Source: Dysgonamonadaceae bacterium (GTDB taxonomy: Bacteria; Bacteroidota; Bacteroidia; Bacteroidales; Azobacteroidaceae). Taken from it: DNA of 64,000 bases. The DNA is taken from positions 35,914 to 99,913 of the forward strand of contig JAISYU010000075.1 of assembly GCA_031269685.1 (NCBI GenBank), given 5' to 3'. Shown here piece by piece: positions 29,663 through 39,518 of this stretch. Numbering within the stretch: position 1 is the first letter of the stretch; every line of letters starts with the position of its first letter. The notes under the pieces were generated by a model. The model searched no databases, was not told the DNA's origin, and worked only from the letters and a program-made list of their open reading frames with translations. The position numbers were made by a program, and so were the translations under genes.

Positions 29663-32600
29663 CTACTTTTGTACCCGGACGGTCACCGGACCCAACAAAC
29701 CGGATTCCTGTAACGGACTGTCGGGACGTCGAGAATAGTCGCTGTGGGTGATGAAAGTATATCTGCCGCTCGTGCGTGGCTCGCCATTCAAAAGCCACTG
29801 GGGCCACTTGTCCTGGTGCGCTTCATGGTCGCGATATGGTCCGTCAAACGGTAACCTTTCATCTCCTATAAGACGATTAACCCAAAGATTGACAACCTCA
29901 ACAGTCAATTCATTTTTCCCATCTTTCAAGGCAGTAGTAATATCAACATGCCACGGAGAAGTCCAAACAGTACCGGTTTCCTCGCCATTAAGGAAGACGC
30001 GCGCAATATTCTTTACCTTGCCCAGATCAAGGTAACAGGTGGAGTTTTGAAGACTTGCGGTAGACAGATTGAACGTCGTAGTGTAAAATGCAGTCCCGGA
30101 ATAATACTTAATACCTTCGTCGGTGTGCTGACTCCAGTCCGTAAGAGATTCAAAAAGAATCTTATCAGGTCCACCCCACTTTGGATCAAACGAAACAACC
30201 CATGGATCTTCAAGAGTTAGCAGGATCTCTGTTTCAGGAAAGTTTTTAGCCTGCTGTGAAGATTTGACGTCGTTAACTTTTTCACGGAAAACAATAAAAT
30301 AACTTTCGTGAGAGTTAAATTTAAGAGGGATGGCAGTCAGTCCGTCTTTTTCGGAATACTCAGGCAAAAAACGGCGATTACCGGTAACAGGATCCCATAT
30401 CTCAGGTTGTAAACCGGAGACGCGGAAGGTCGCAATCGCACTGTGGATCGTATCCAGCCTGTTAGAAACAAAGTATATCTCCGCATCAGAAGTAGTACGG
30501 TGGGTATATCTAATTTCGCCCGTGGACGTAAAGTCGGGTGGGGTAGTGCGAGAAAGAATTTCAGATGTCACTGCGTAATTCGGATAGAGATTATCTGCTT
30601 CGGTAGCAAGCCGTGAACCAAAATAAAGAGTGCCTTTTCCAAATGACCGCTTCTCAATAGTATTAGGAAGTTTACCTTCACCCCATATTTCCTTTGCAAG
30701 CGCCCTTACCCGATCGTCGCAAGCAGGATAATCTTCAAGACTCGGCGATTGATGAGGCGGTAAACCGATGACAGTTGCCCCATTTTCAAGTAGATACTTA
30801 ATTTTATTGAGCAGGGCAGGAGTCATAGTTTCGGTATAAGGCAGCGCCAGCAAACGATATGTCGCTCCGCCAGGGAAAACGATATTGCCGTCTTTCACTT
30901 CCGAATTCATGAAGATTCCGGGAGGACATCCGTCGAAACTGTAACCCTTTCTGTCAGGTATCATTGAAGTATTTCGGAAATTGCGGTACCGCTCAACGTC
31001 GCCCTCCAACGATTCAAGCGCTGACTCCGGCGGAAGAAAAACATGGGGAGCCCCTTCAGGCGTCAGATAAAGCACGTCAGCAACCGTACGACCCTGTTGA
31101 AGCAAAAACTGACACCGACTGACATATTTGTGATACGCATCGGACAGATACCACCACGTTTGACCCCTGTCCCAGTGCACACCGTAGATTCCCATAGTCA
31201 TTCCAGGTCGCAGGCTGTCGGGAAGCGCCTGATGCTCGAAAGTGTGATACATAAACCTGTTCACGCCTCCAGCAAATGCCCAGTCTCCCTGATTCTTGAC
31301 GGAAGCAGGATGTTGACGGTAACCGTCAAACGCACAGGTAAATGATTCGGATGGACATACCGGTTGACCAATTATATGGGCGGCGGAAGATCCCTCTATG
31401 ACACTGAAAGCAGAGTTGAAATTACTCAACCCTGGCTGCAAACTCCAGAACTCACACATCGGAATATCACCCGCTGCACCGAGTTCGATGTCGCAAGTCG
31501 GATTAAGGTCGTAAGGTTCGATAGACAGTTTCATGCCGTATTTATCTGCGTATCGCTTGAGGAATCCTACATGGTTGTCAATGACCAATTCCTGGCACGT
31601 TATTCGCAAATCCCAAAGAAATCGCTCGCTAACCTCACGACTTTCTACAAGCAACCCTGCATAGACAGGATAATACGGAAGAGGATCATATCCCCGCCTG
31701 CGAGTAAATTCTTCGCGAAGGAAAGGCGTCCAATTTTGTGCACCCATTTCCCAACTGTCGAAGTGTAGCAATTTAATACCACCTCCCCTTTCCGAAGCAC
31801 GTTTAAATTCAGCACGAGAAAAAAGCTTCTCAGTGAAATTATCAAGGTGAAATCTAATAGCCGACGAATCCAATTTATCAGACTCAAAGCCAACGCCAGG
31901 AATTGGGGCAGGACGAGTCGCAGCGCCGTTATTGGTGGCTCCAAATCGCATGATATTCCATTTTCCGCGGGGAGCATCCCATTCAAGTTTACCGGTCTCC
32001 TTATTAAATAAAGCAGTAACGTCCTTGATTTCAGACTTGTTGATAGCAATGTCGCCAGGCTGTGCAGTCATATAACCGGACATTGGAATGAACTGCGGAA
32101 CACCTTTAGATGAACTGTAAGGTTTTCTATAATAAAGAGCACGTTCGTCTATTTCGGGAATATCCATATATGAACTGCCGGAGACAGGTATCGTATCTAT
32201 CACCGTCGCACCTGCCGGTACGGCAAGCACAGTCACATCTTCGTAGTAATTTTCCCATCGTTCACGCGACTCAGGCGTAAAAGCGCTTCTGCCAAAAAAC
32301 GGTTTCTTCGGTCCAGGCTTGGGTAAGTTAATGCTTTGCAAACCTTTACCACCTTCAATTTCAGTCTTGGAGTATACCAAATGCTGCATCGACTGCCTTC
32401 CTTCAACCCACGGTCCACCACTTCCGTTCCAGCCCGGACCAATGCCGACTGCCATCACAATTCCCAGCCTTTCACATTCGCGAACCGCATGTACAAAGCG
32501 ATCTTGCCACTCTTCACTCATATAGTCCACATCGCCGCGCGGAACGCCAACATTGACCTCCATGAAGAGTACATAACCGATGCCCGCTGCCTTCATTGAC

Positions 32601-32773
32601 TCCAAATCTTTCGTAATACCGTCTACCGACAGATTACCGTCCATGAAATACCAATAGACGCCAGGTCGAGCGCTGTCCGGCGGATTAGTAAACCCAGCCT
32701 CAAGAAAACTCAATCTCTTACAGCCGGAAAACCAGATAGCAATCAAAACAATAACTAAAAGAAATTTATTCAT
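29663..32773 (-). CDS. GH106-like glycoside hydrolase (alpha-L-rhamnosidase-like)
   Basis: 1036 aa; lipoprotein-like N-terminus (IAIWFSGC), FTNPPDSARPGVYWYFMDGNLSVDGITKDLESMKAAGIGYVLFMEV, LHFDSWEMGAQNWTP. Confidence 0.8.
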   Translation of the reverse strand: MNKFLLVIVLIAIWFSGCKRLSFLEAGFTNPPDSARPGVYWYFMDGNLSVDGITKDLESMKAAGIGYVLFMEVNVGVPRGDVDYMSEEWQDRFVHAVRECERLGIVMAVGIGPGWNGSGGPWVEGRQSMQHLVYSKTEIEGGKGLQSINLPKPGPKKPFFGRSAFTPESRERWENYYEDVTVLAVPAGATVIDTIPVSGSSYMDIPEIDERALYYRKPYSSSKGVPQFIPMSGYMTAQPGDIAINKSEIKDVTALFNKETGKLEWDAPRGKWNIMRFGATNNGAATRPAPIPGVGFESDKLDSSAIRFHLDNFTEKLFSRAEFKRASERGGGIKLLHFDSWEMGAQNWTPFLREEFTRRRGYDPLPYYPVYAGLLVESREVSERFLWDLRITCQELVIDNHVGFLKRYADKYGMKLSIEPYDLNPTCDIELGAAGDIPMCEFWSLQPGLSNFNSAFSVIEGSSAAHIIGQPVCPSESFTCAFDGYRQHPASVKNQGDWAFAGGVNRFMYHTFEHQALPDSLRPGMTMGIYGVHWDRGQTWWYLSDAYHKYVSRCQFLLQQGRTVADVLYLTPEGAPHVFLPPESALESLEGDVERYRNFRNTSMIPDRKGYSFDGCPPGIFMNSEVKDGNIVFPGGATYRLLALPYTETMTPALLNKIKYLLENGATVIGLPPHQSPSLEDYPACDDRVRALAKEIWGEGKLPNTIEKRSFGKGTLYFGSRLATEADNLYPNYAVTSEILSRTTPPDFTSTGEIRYTHRTTSDAEIYFVSNRLDTIHSAIATFRVSGLQPEIWDPVTGNRRFLPEYSEKDGLTAIPLKFNSHESYFIVFREKVNDVKSSQQAKNFPETEILLTLEDPWVVSFDPKWGGPDKILFESLTDWSQHTDEGIKYYSGTAFYTTTFNLSTASLQNSTCYLDLGKVKNIARVFLNGEETGTVWTSPWHVDITTALKDGKNELTVEVVNLWVNRLIGDERLPFDGPYRDHEAHQDKWPQWLLNGEPRTSGRYTFITHSDYSRRPDSPLQESGLLGPVTVRVQK

Positions 32774-33010
32774 ACCTTATAATTTTATAAATTTAACGCC
32801 GCAAAGTTAAATGAATTTTTCGGGACTGCAAAAAATAAACATTACAAAATTCTACGAACAGAAATGAAGGCGGCAAAAAAAGAATTAGTAAACGAATAAG
32901 CAATAATAGTTTTTCAAGAAAAGATTTGCAAAACCTGCTTTTTTATAGGAATGTATGAACACTTGGAAATTTTTATCTAATACATTTCTTTGAATTTAAT
33001 AAAAAAGAAG

Positions 33011-33018
33011 TAATTTTG
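33011..33018 (+). promoter_or_regulatory. -7 element TAATTTTG
   Basis: TAnnTTTG match upstream of 33056. Confidence 0.45.
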
Positions 33019-33055
33019 TGGCCAAATATTTTTATACATAAAAAAACTCTGAAAT

Positions 33056-34747
33056 ATGATTAGAAAAATCATTAATCTATTAGTTATTGCCGTACTGATT
33101 TTTGTACAGGCAATTGAAGTAAACGCAAAAAAGAAAGTGGAAAACTCATTGCGCGTTTCTCTTCAACAACGTGTCGATTCACCTTACGAAGGCGATGAGG
33201 GTCTGAAAGTTATTACAAACTCAATCCAACTCTGGCGCCCAAGTGAAACGGCTATAATTGTCTGTGATATGTGGGACCGCCACTGGTGCCCGGACGCTAC
33301 AGCACGGGTTGCCGAAATAGCGCCACACCTCGACGAAGTGCTCAATATCGCTCGCGAAAAAGGCGTGAAAATCGTGTTCGCCCCAAGTGAATGTATGGAT
33401 TATTACCGTGACTACCCGGGCAGGAAAGAAGCACAAAAGTTCCGTGATAAAAAAATCATGGAAATTGCCAAAAAGAATTCCTTTGGCGGCAGATTGCCTT
33501 CCGAAGAGGGCGCCCTGTGGCCCATAGATCAATCGGATGAAGGTTGCGAGAATGATGGCGAAAAGCCAAAACTTGTCTGGAAAAAGCAAATTGACGCACT
33601 GACAATCAAAGATAATGACCTTATCAGTGACAGCGGCACAGAAATAGGTTCCTATTTCAAAAAGAAGGGCATCAAAAACGTGATATTGACCGGAGTGCAT
33701 ACAAATATGTGTGTCATTGGACGCTCGTTCGGTCTAAGGGCTATGAAACAAATGGGTGTAAACGTTGTACTTATGAGGGATATGACCGACCTGATGTACA
33801 ATCACGCTATGCCGCCTTATGTTGACCATTTCACCGGTCTCGACCTGATTGAGGAATATATCGAAACTTACGTTTGCCCGTCAATAGTTTCTTCGGATTT
33901 TACAAATAAGAAGCAATTCGTTTTCAAGGATGATAAACGCCCCCGAGTCGCCTTCCTGACCGCCGAAAGTGAGTATCGCGCAAATCAACGGTTGCCGCAG
34001 TTTGCACATGACCTGACAATGAAGAATATACATTGCGATTTCGCACTCGGATTACCCATCATGGGAGAGGCTAAACCTGACGCTACCAATGAAGTGAAAG
34101 CAGAGTACGCTGCCTACGGTATGCCGGTTGATATAGAAAAAAGTAACACCGAAGCACCAACCCGCCATAATCTCGAAAATCTGCAGATACTCGAAGATGC
34201 AGACCTTGCAATAGTGTTTATCCGCCGTCGTGCACTCGAATCAAGTAAAATGCGTAAAATAAAGGAATATGTAGCCTCCGGTCGACCCCTTATCGGTATC
34301 CGTACGGCTTCCCATGCATTTGACGCCAAAGGTAACGTCCCCCGTTCGGGTGGTAGCATTGTCGCTGCAGATGAAAAGGCAGACAATGAACTTGACCAAT
34401 GGAGCGAATTTGATAAAGATGTACTCGGAGGCAATTACCAGGGACATTACGGACACCTGAAAACAGGCACCGATGTTACTTTAACTCCCGGTATGGAAGA
34501 ACATCCGATTCTTAGAGGCGTCGAGCCTTTCAACAGCCCTAACTGGATGTACAAAAACCGTCCCCTGCGAGCAAAAGATATACAGGTTCTTCTGCTCGGT
34601 ACAAATCCCGGAGTCCCCCAAGAACCAGTCTGCTGGCTGAAAGGTAATATTTTCTATACTTCTCTCGGACATTGGGACGACTGGAAAATAAACAACTTCC
34701 GTAAACTGATGCTCAATGCGGTAGATTATCTCTTAATCCAAAGATAA
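33056..34747 (+). CDS. Secreted isochorismatase-family hydrolase fused to a ThuA-like domain
   Basis: N-terminal cysteine hydrolase (IIVCDMWDRHWC, LTGVHTNMCVIGRSFGLR); C-terminal ThuA-like (RPLIGIRTASHAFDAKG, GNIFYTSLGHWDDW, FRKLMLNAVDYLL). Confidence 0.85.
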   Translation: MIRKIINLLVIAVLIFVQAIEVNAKKKVENSLRVSLQQRVDSPYEGDEGLKVITNSIQLWRPSETAIIVCDMWDRHWCPDATARVAEIAPHLDEVLNIAREKGVKIVFAPSECMDYYRDYPGRKEAQKFRDKKIMEIAKKNSFGGRLPSEEGALWPIDQSDEGCENDGEKPKLVWKKQIDALTIKDNDLISDSGTEIGSYFKKKGIKNVILTGVHTNMCVIGRSFGLRAMKQMGVNVVLMRDMTDLMYNHAMPPYVDHFTGLDLIEEYIETYVCPSIVSSDFTNKKQFVFKDDKRPRVAFLTAESEYRANQRLPQFAHDLTMKNIHCDFALGLPIMGEAKPDATNEVKAEYAAYGMPVDIEKSNTEAPTRHNLENLQILEDADLAIVFIRRRALESSKMRKIKEYVASGRPLIGIRTASHAFDAKGNVPRSGGSIVAADEKADNELDQWSEFDKDVLGGNYQGHYGHLKTGTDVTLTPGMEEHPILRGVEPFNSPNWMYKNRPLRAKDIQVLLLGTNPGVPQEPVCWLKGNIFYTSLGHWDDWKINNFRKLMLNAVDYLLIQR

Positions 34748-34825
34748 AAGTATGAAGAAATATTGTTTGCCGTCTTTACCTTAACATTTAATTGTTTCCT
34801 TTGCACCCTAATTGTTTTTTTTGTA

Positions 34826-35935
34826 ATGAAACAGATAACCAATTTCATTTTACTGAAATCTCTTGCAGTTACGTTACTTTCACTTGAATTGGGTCTGGTT
34901 TTTTATGTTATACTTGATGTAAATGTACTGACTAATATTGTCAGGCAGGACGGGGATGCTGATGTACTGGGTTATTATTATAATATTGAGAATCGACAGA
35001 CGGATGATTCGGCTTATGAAAGTGTTTTCGATAACAATGTTGTTATTTTTGACCTTGACGGATCAAGATCGAGGGCAGATATTGCACGGATAATCCATGG
35101 TATAGAGGATTTTAGCCCGGCGGCAGTTGTTCTTGATGTCATCTTCCCTGATGTTTCGGACAATGATGTTACCAGTGATAGTTTACTTGCGGAGACAGTT
35201 GCGCGGTTTGACAATATTTATACTGCGGTAAGGATAAACGGCGATACGGTAGACCGTTCATTCTTTTCCGAAGGCGGAAAAGGAAGAATTAAGGAAGGTT
35301 TGGTTAACCATATAACGAAATACCGTCCGTATGAGATTTTAGAAGATGATACTATTCCTTATATATGTTTCGCTGTTGCCGGCATTGAGGGAGAAGCTGA
35401 TGAAGCACGGCTCATGAATTTCCTTGATAAAGACTTTACTGTTTTCAGTTTGGTGACAGAGTTTAGTCGAGAGGATGTTGAAGGGAAGATAATCCTGATA
35501 GGAGATTTGAATGACGGGAGGGATGCGCATGATATGCCTTTTCGTATAGACGGAGGATGGAGGGTGCCCGGTATTCGCCTGCTTGCCCACAGTTGTTCTA
35601 CTACTTTGAGCGGTAGATGGATCATTGTTTGTCCGCAGTATGCCGGCTGGATAGTTGCCTCGGTGTTTACGTTCCTGTTTTTGGTTTTCTGCTACCGGTT
35701 AGATGAGGTGGAACGTCTTCATTCTTCCATTCGTAGCCTTATTGTTGCCTCGGTCAGGATAATTCTTATTGTTCTACTTCTTTTGGGCGGTTTTATCATG
35801 TTTTCCAGGTATGATATTATTGTGAGTCCCCTTTACGGTATACTTTCGCTCACCCTTACCGGATTTGCTTCGGCGATCCTTGAAGTTTGCAACTTCATTC
35901 TGAATAAGTTCATCCCATTGGAAAGGAAACGCTGA
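34826..35935 (+). CDS. CHASE2-domain membrane protein without an obvious output domain
   Basis: N-terminal TM, CHASE2-like NNVVIFDLDGSRSRADIARIIHGIEDFSPAAVVLDVIFPD, C-terminal TM helices. Confidence 0.7.
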   Translation: MKQITNFILLKSLAVTLLSLELGLVFYVILDVNVLTNIVRQDGDADVLGYYYNIENRQTDDSAYESVFDNNVVIFDLDGSRSRADIARIIHGIEDFSPAAVVLDVIFPDVSDNDVTSDSLLAETVARFDNIYTAVRINGDTVDRSFFSEGGKGRIKEGLVNHITKYRPYEILEDDTIPYICFAVAGIEGEADEARLMNFLDKDFTVFSLVTEFSREDVEGKIILIGDLNDGRDAHDMPFRIDGGWRVPGIRLLAHSCSTTLSGRWIIVCPQYAGWIVASVFTFLFLVFCYRLDEVERLHSSIRSLIVASVRIILIVLLLLGGFIMFSRYDIIVSPLYGILSLTLTGFASAILEVCNFILNKFIPLERKR

Positions 35936-35943
35936 GCGGAAGG

Positions 35944-37212
35944 TTATTTTTCCTTCGCGTCGAAATATTCTGCGAGCTTGGCGTAGCGTCCCGTGACTAT
36001 CCCTGCATTATTTACGGAAAATATTGTGGGAGTTCCGAGCACTTTGTAGGCGGAGAAGTTCTCGCCGGCGACACCTTTAAAGTCGCACAGTTTATCCTGC
36101 CACGGGAATTTGTCGGCAGTGTAGTGGAAGGTATAATTATCGTGGTCGGCAGCGACAGATATTACGCGCATCCCGTTATCCAGCACCGCCTGATAGTGTT
36201 TTTGCAACTCGCCGAGTTCATTTTCGCAGCTTCTGCAGCCTGTTTCATAGAAGATTATGATACTGTTGGCAGGGTTTATGCTATCTCCCAATACTTTCAG
36301 TTGAGGCGCTTCATGCCCCGCGGAAAGTGTTTCCTCGCCGCCGACATCTGCGAGCAGGTTTTCTTTTCCGTAGCGGTAGAACGTGATTGTTATCTTGCCG
36401 AGCAGTTTATTTTTGATATCGTCACTGTCTATTCTTAATAGGGCTTTTCTTATGTCCGATATCAATATGGAATCTCCGAACGTGGTGAGCATACTTATCC
36501 AGGGGTCTATGAATTCGTTCCAGAGTCCACTGTTATATAATATGTCGAAGTCGAGTTTTTCCAATGCAAATGCTCTTTTTTCGGCTCTCAGTTCGTTTTC
36601 CGGCAAGTCGAGCCGGCTACCGATGCCGGTGATAAAGTTTCCGAACTCGCGTATTCTCGCAGCATAAAGGGCGCTTGCGGAAGTTTCGCTATGCAGTGAG
36701 TCGAATTGCATGCCGAGCAATGCTTTTTCTTCGAGCAGCGGTTTATGGAGATGGCTGTCGGGGGAATCATAAGCCTGCAATGCGACATTTATCAGCTTGT
36801 ACTTTTCAAGTATCTCGGCTTGCTTGAGATATTTGCCGAATAGGAACTCATTCTCTTTCGAGCCTTTGTAACTTATCGTCGTAAGATTGGGAATTGCCTC
36901 CGTGCAGGAGACGGTAAACTCCGGCTCACCGTTAATTATTATCTCCAGCCCGCCTTCTCCGACGATCATGAATTTGGATACGCCGGTGAAACCGTTATAT
37001 TTTTCGTCCGGCAGGAGTGTTACGCGCCCGTTGCCGTCAAGAGAGCCCCGCTGTATGGTATCCCTGAGATCCCCTTTGGAAGCTATGAACACGTACGGCT
37101 TACCTGCGAAGTGCGGCAGGTAAATATTGACATTCTCTGCGAATATTATCCCTACCGGTATAAAAATCATAAGTACCTGCAAAATAATTATTTTCTTAAT
37201 TTTATTATTCAT
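35944..37212 (-). CDS. Thioredoxin-like (TlpA/AhpC-TSA) secreted protein
   Basis: C-terminal ANSIIIFYETGCRSCENELGELQKHYQ, VLGTPTIFSVNNAGIVTGRYAKL. Confidence 0.75.
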   Translation of the reverse strand: MNNKIKKIIILQVLMIFIPVGIIFAENVNIYLPHFAGKPYVFIASKGDLRDTIQRGSLDGNGRVTLLPDEKYNGFTGVSKFMIVGEGGLEIIINGEPEFTVSCTEAIPNLTTISYKGSKENEFLFGKYLKQAEILEKYKLINVALQAYDSPDSHLHKPLLEEKALLGMQFDSLHSETSASALYAARIREFGNFITGIGSRLDLPENELRAEKRAFALEKLDFDILYNSGLWNEFIDPWISMLTTFGDSILISDIRKALLRIDSDDIKNKLLGKITITFYRYGKENLLADVGGEETLSAGHEAPQLKVLGDSINPANSIIIFYETGCRSCENELGELQKHYQAVLDNGMRVISVAADHDNYTFHYTADKFPWQDKLCDFKGVAGENFSAYKVLGTPTIFSVNNAGIVTGRYAKLAEYFDAKEK

Positions 37213-37289
37213 TAGTTATTAATTTCTATTTTTAAACACTTTTCTATTAGTTATAAACTATTAACTCTTCACTATTCAGGCTTAATTTT

Positions 37290-37592
37290 CTACGCTATTG
37301 CGCAGTAAAATATTTTTGATATAGGACCTCTTTTCCCCTTCTGGTTGACCCAGCAAGCCGCTACGTAAACTATTTTTGCGTGATCAGCCTTTGAAAATTT
37401 CAGGTTGTACGGAGTTTTTGTAGCGAGAACGCTATTTTTTAATTCGGATACATTTGTTGGCAGCGCATCGAGGACATCATAGAACAACATGGCTCCTACT
37501 ACTCCTTTCCACCTTATACCTCCGAATTTCCACTTAATGTCTCTTGATATTTCATTAATAACTTTAAATCTATCAAAGTCATCAAGGATTTT
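37290..37592 (-). pseudogene. 5'-truncated paralog of the 28167-28829 hypothetical protein
   Basis: Reverse-frame reading *KILDDFDRFKVINEISRDIKWKFGGIRWKGVVGAMLFYDVLDALPTNVSELKN...FSKADHAKIVYVAACWVNQKGKRGPISKIFYCAIA* aligns with VEFGES...GIDFVYVVSDEKPTDISQLTEK...FSEKDRGKTVWFAARWQNTRNEKGPWSPIYFAIIP*. Confidence 0.65.
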
Positions 37593-37686
37593 TTAATTTG
37601 TATCTTTTTTGACATTGTTTAGTTTGTTTTGGGCTGCAAATATAGGTGTTATTTTTAAATATGCAATGGTTTTTTTTAAAAAGTAT

Positions 37687-37694
37687 TATATTTG
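37687..37694 (+). promoter_or_regulatory. -7 element TATATTTG for the ClC gene
   Basis: TAnnTTTG match upstream of 37714. Confidence 0.5.
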
Positions 37695-37713
37695 CACCTT
37701 ATTTTAATCAATA

Positions 37714-39507
37714 ATGGTAAGAAATAAGGAAAAAAATACCTGGTTTGATGCACTGCTTCTCTGGCGGGAGAAGCATATTAAAGAACGGTATTTTATTATT
37801 ATATTAAGTTTTGTCCTCGGTATCGCAACTGCTACTGCAGCATGGCTGCTTAAAGAAATTATACATATAATACAGCATTTTCTTACCGAACATGCACAGG
37901 TGAACGGTACAAATTACCTGTTCCTTATATACCCCGTAGCCGGCATACTTATATCGGGATTACTCGTTAAATACGTTGTACGCGACGATATTAGCCATGG
38001 CGTAACCAAAATCCTGCATGCTATCTCCCAACGTAAAAGCCGCATCAAGAGACATAACATGTGGTCTTCGCTTGCCGCAAGTTCTATTACGATAGGTTTT
38101 GGAGGATCGGTTGGAGCCGAAGCGCCTATCGTTCTTACCGGATCTGCTATCGGTTCTAACCTGGGGAAACTTTTCAAAATGGAGCATAAGACGCTCATGC
38201 TCATGGTGGGATGCGGCGCTGCCGGAGCGATTGCCGGTATCTTCAAAGCGCCTATCGCCGGACTTCTATTTACCATCGAGGTTCTTATGCTTGACCTTAC
38301 GACTACCTCAGTGCTGCCGCTGCTTACTACATCTATCACCGCCGCTACCGTATCTTATGTGCTTACAGGCACGGATGCTATGTTTAAATTCCAGCAGACG
38401 GAAGCCTTTTCCATGGGCAGGATTCCGTATGTATTAGCGCTGGGCGTGGCATGTGGACTGATTGCACTTTATTTTACACACATATCTATATGGCTCGAAG
38501 GCATATTCCGTAAACTTAAAACGTTCCGTAAGAAGTTCTTACTCGGATCTGCCATGCTTAGCATACTGATTTTCCTTTTCCCGCCGCTATACGGCGAAGG
38601 TTACGATGTTATCGGAGGATTATTAGGCAATTCAGGCGATAACCTGCTTTCAGGAAGCGTTTTTGCGCCGCTGGGCGGTAATCCGTGGGGTATTGTAATT
38701 TTTCTTGCAATTATCATCTTTATGAAAGTATTTGCAACTGTGGCTACTAACGGTGGCGGCGGTTGCGGCGGAATCTTTGCCCCATCCCTTTACCTTGGGT
38801 CAATAGTAGGCTTCACATTTGCCCGCAGTTTTGAACTGTCGGGAATACATTTACCGGAAGAGAATTTCGCCCTCATGGGGATGGCAGGGATGATGTCCGC
38901 GATTATGCATTCTCCCTTAACGGCTGTTTTCCTTATCGCCGAACTGACCGGCGGCTTCGACCTCTTCCTCCCGCTTATGATAGTGACGCTTAGCGCATAT
39001 ATAACCATACGTTTCTTTGACCGGTACAGCCTCTATTCAGTTCGGCTGGCGCAAAAAGGAGAACTGCTGACCCACCATAAAGATAAAGCGGTGCTTACGC
39101 TGCTCAACGTTAACTCTGTGATAGAAACAGACTTCAGTACGGTACACCCATGGGAGACACTCGGTGACGTAGTACGGTCTATCGCCCGCTCAAGCCGTAA
39201 CGTGTTTGCCGTAACCGACGACGGGAATATCTTGCGCGGGATTGTGCTGATCGACGATATACGTAATATTATGTTCCGGCCGGAACTCTATGAACGGTTT
39301 AAGGTTAAAAAATTCATGGTGTCGCCTCCCGCAAAGATAGAAACATCAATGCCGATGGAAAAGATAATGCAAATTTTCGACGATACCAAAGCGTGGAACC
39401 TGCCGGTGGTAGATGAAAAAGGACGGTACCTCGGATTTGTCTCAAAGTCCAAAATATTCAACGCTTACAGGGAAGTGCTTGTCGAAAACTTCTCCGAAGA
39501 TGAGTGA
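37714..39507 (+). CDS. ClC-family chloride channel/transporter with C-terminal CBS domains
   Basis: GFGGSVGAEAPIVLTGSAIGSN, GGGCGGIFAPSLYLGS, MAGMMSAIMHSPLTAVFLIAELTGG, CBS-like tail. Confidence 0.95.
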   Translation: MVRNKEKNTWFDALLLWREKHIKERYFIIILSFVLGIATATAAWLLKEIIHIIQHFLTEHAQVNGTNYLFLIYPVAGILISGLLVKYVVRDDISHGVTKILHAISQRKSRIKRHNMWSSLAASSITIGFGGSVGAEAPIVLTGSAIGSNLGKLFKMEHKTLMLMVGCGAAGAIAGIFKAPIAGLLFTIEVLMLDLTTTSVLPLLTTSITAATVSYVLTGTDAMFKFQQTEAFSMGRIPYVLALGVACGLIALYFTHISIWLEGIFRKLKTFRKKFLLGSAMLSILIFLFPPLYGEGYDVIGGLLGNSGDNLLSGSVFAPLGGNPWGIVIFLAIIIFMKVFATVATNGGGGCGGIFAPSLYLGSIVGFTFARSFELSGIHLPEENFALMGMAGMMSAIMHSPLTAVFLIAELTGGFDLFLPLMIVTLSAYITIRFFDRYSLYSVRLAQKGELLTHHKDKAVLTLLNVNSVIETDFSTVHPWETLGDVVRSIARSSRNVFAVTDDGNILRGIVLIDDIRNIMFRPELYERFKVKKFMVSPPAKIETSMPMEKIMQIFDDTKAWNLPVVDEKGRYLGFVSKSKIFNAYREVLVENFSEDE

Positions 39508-39518
39508 CCGGCGTGTGA

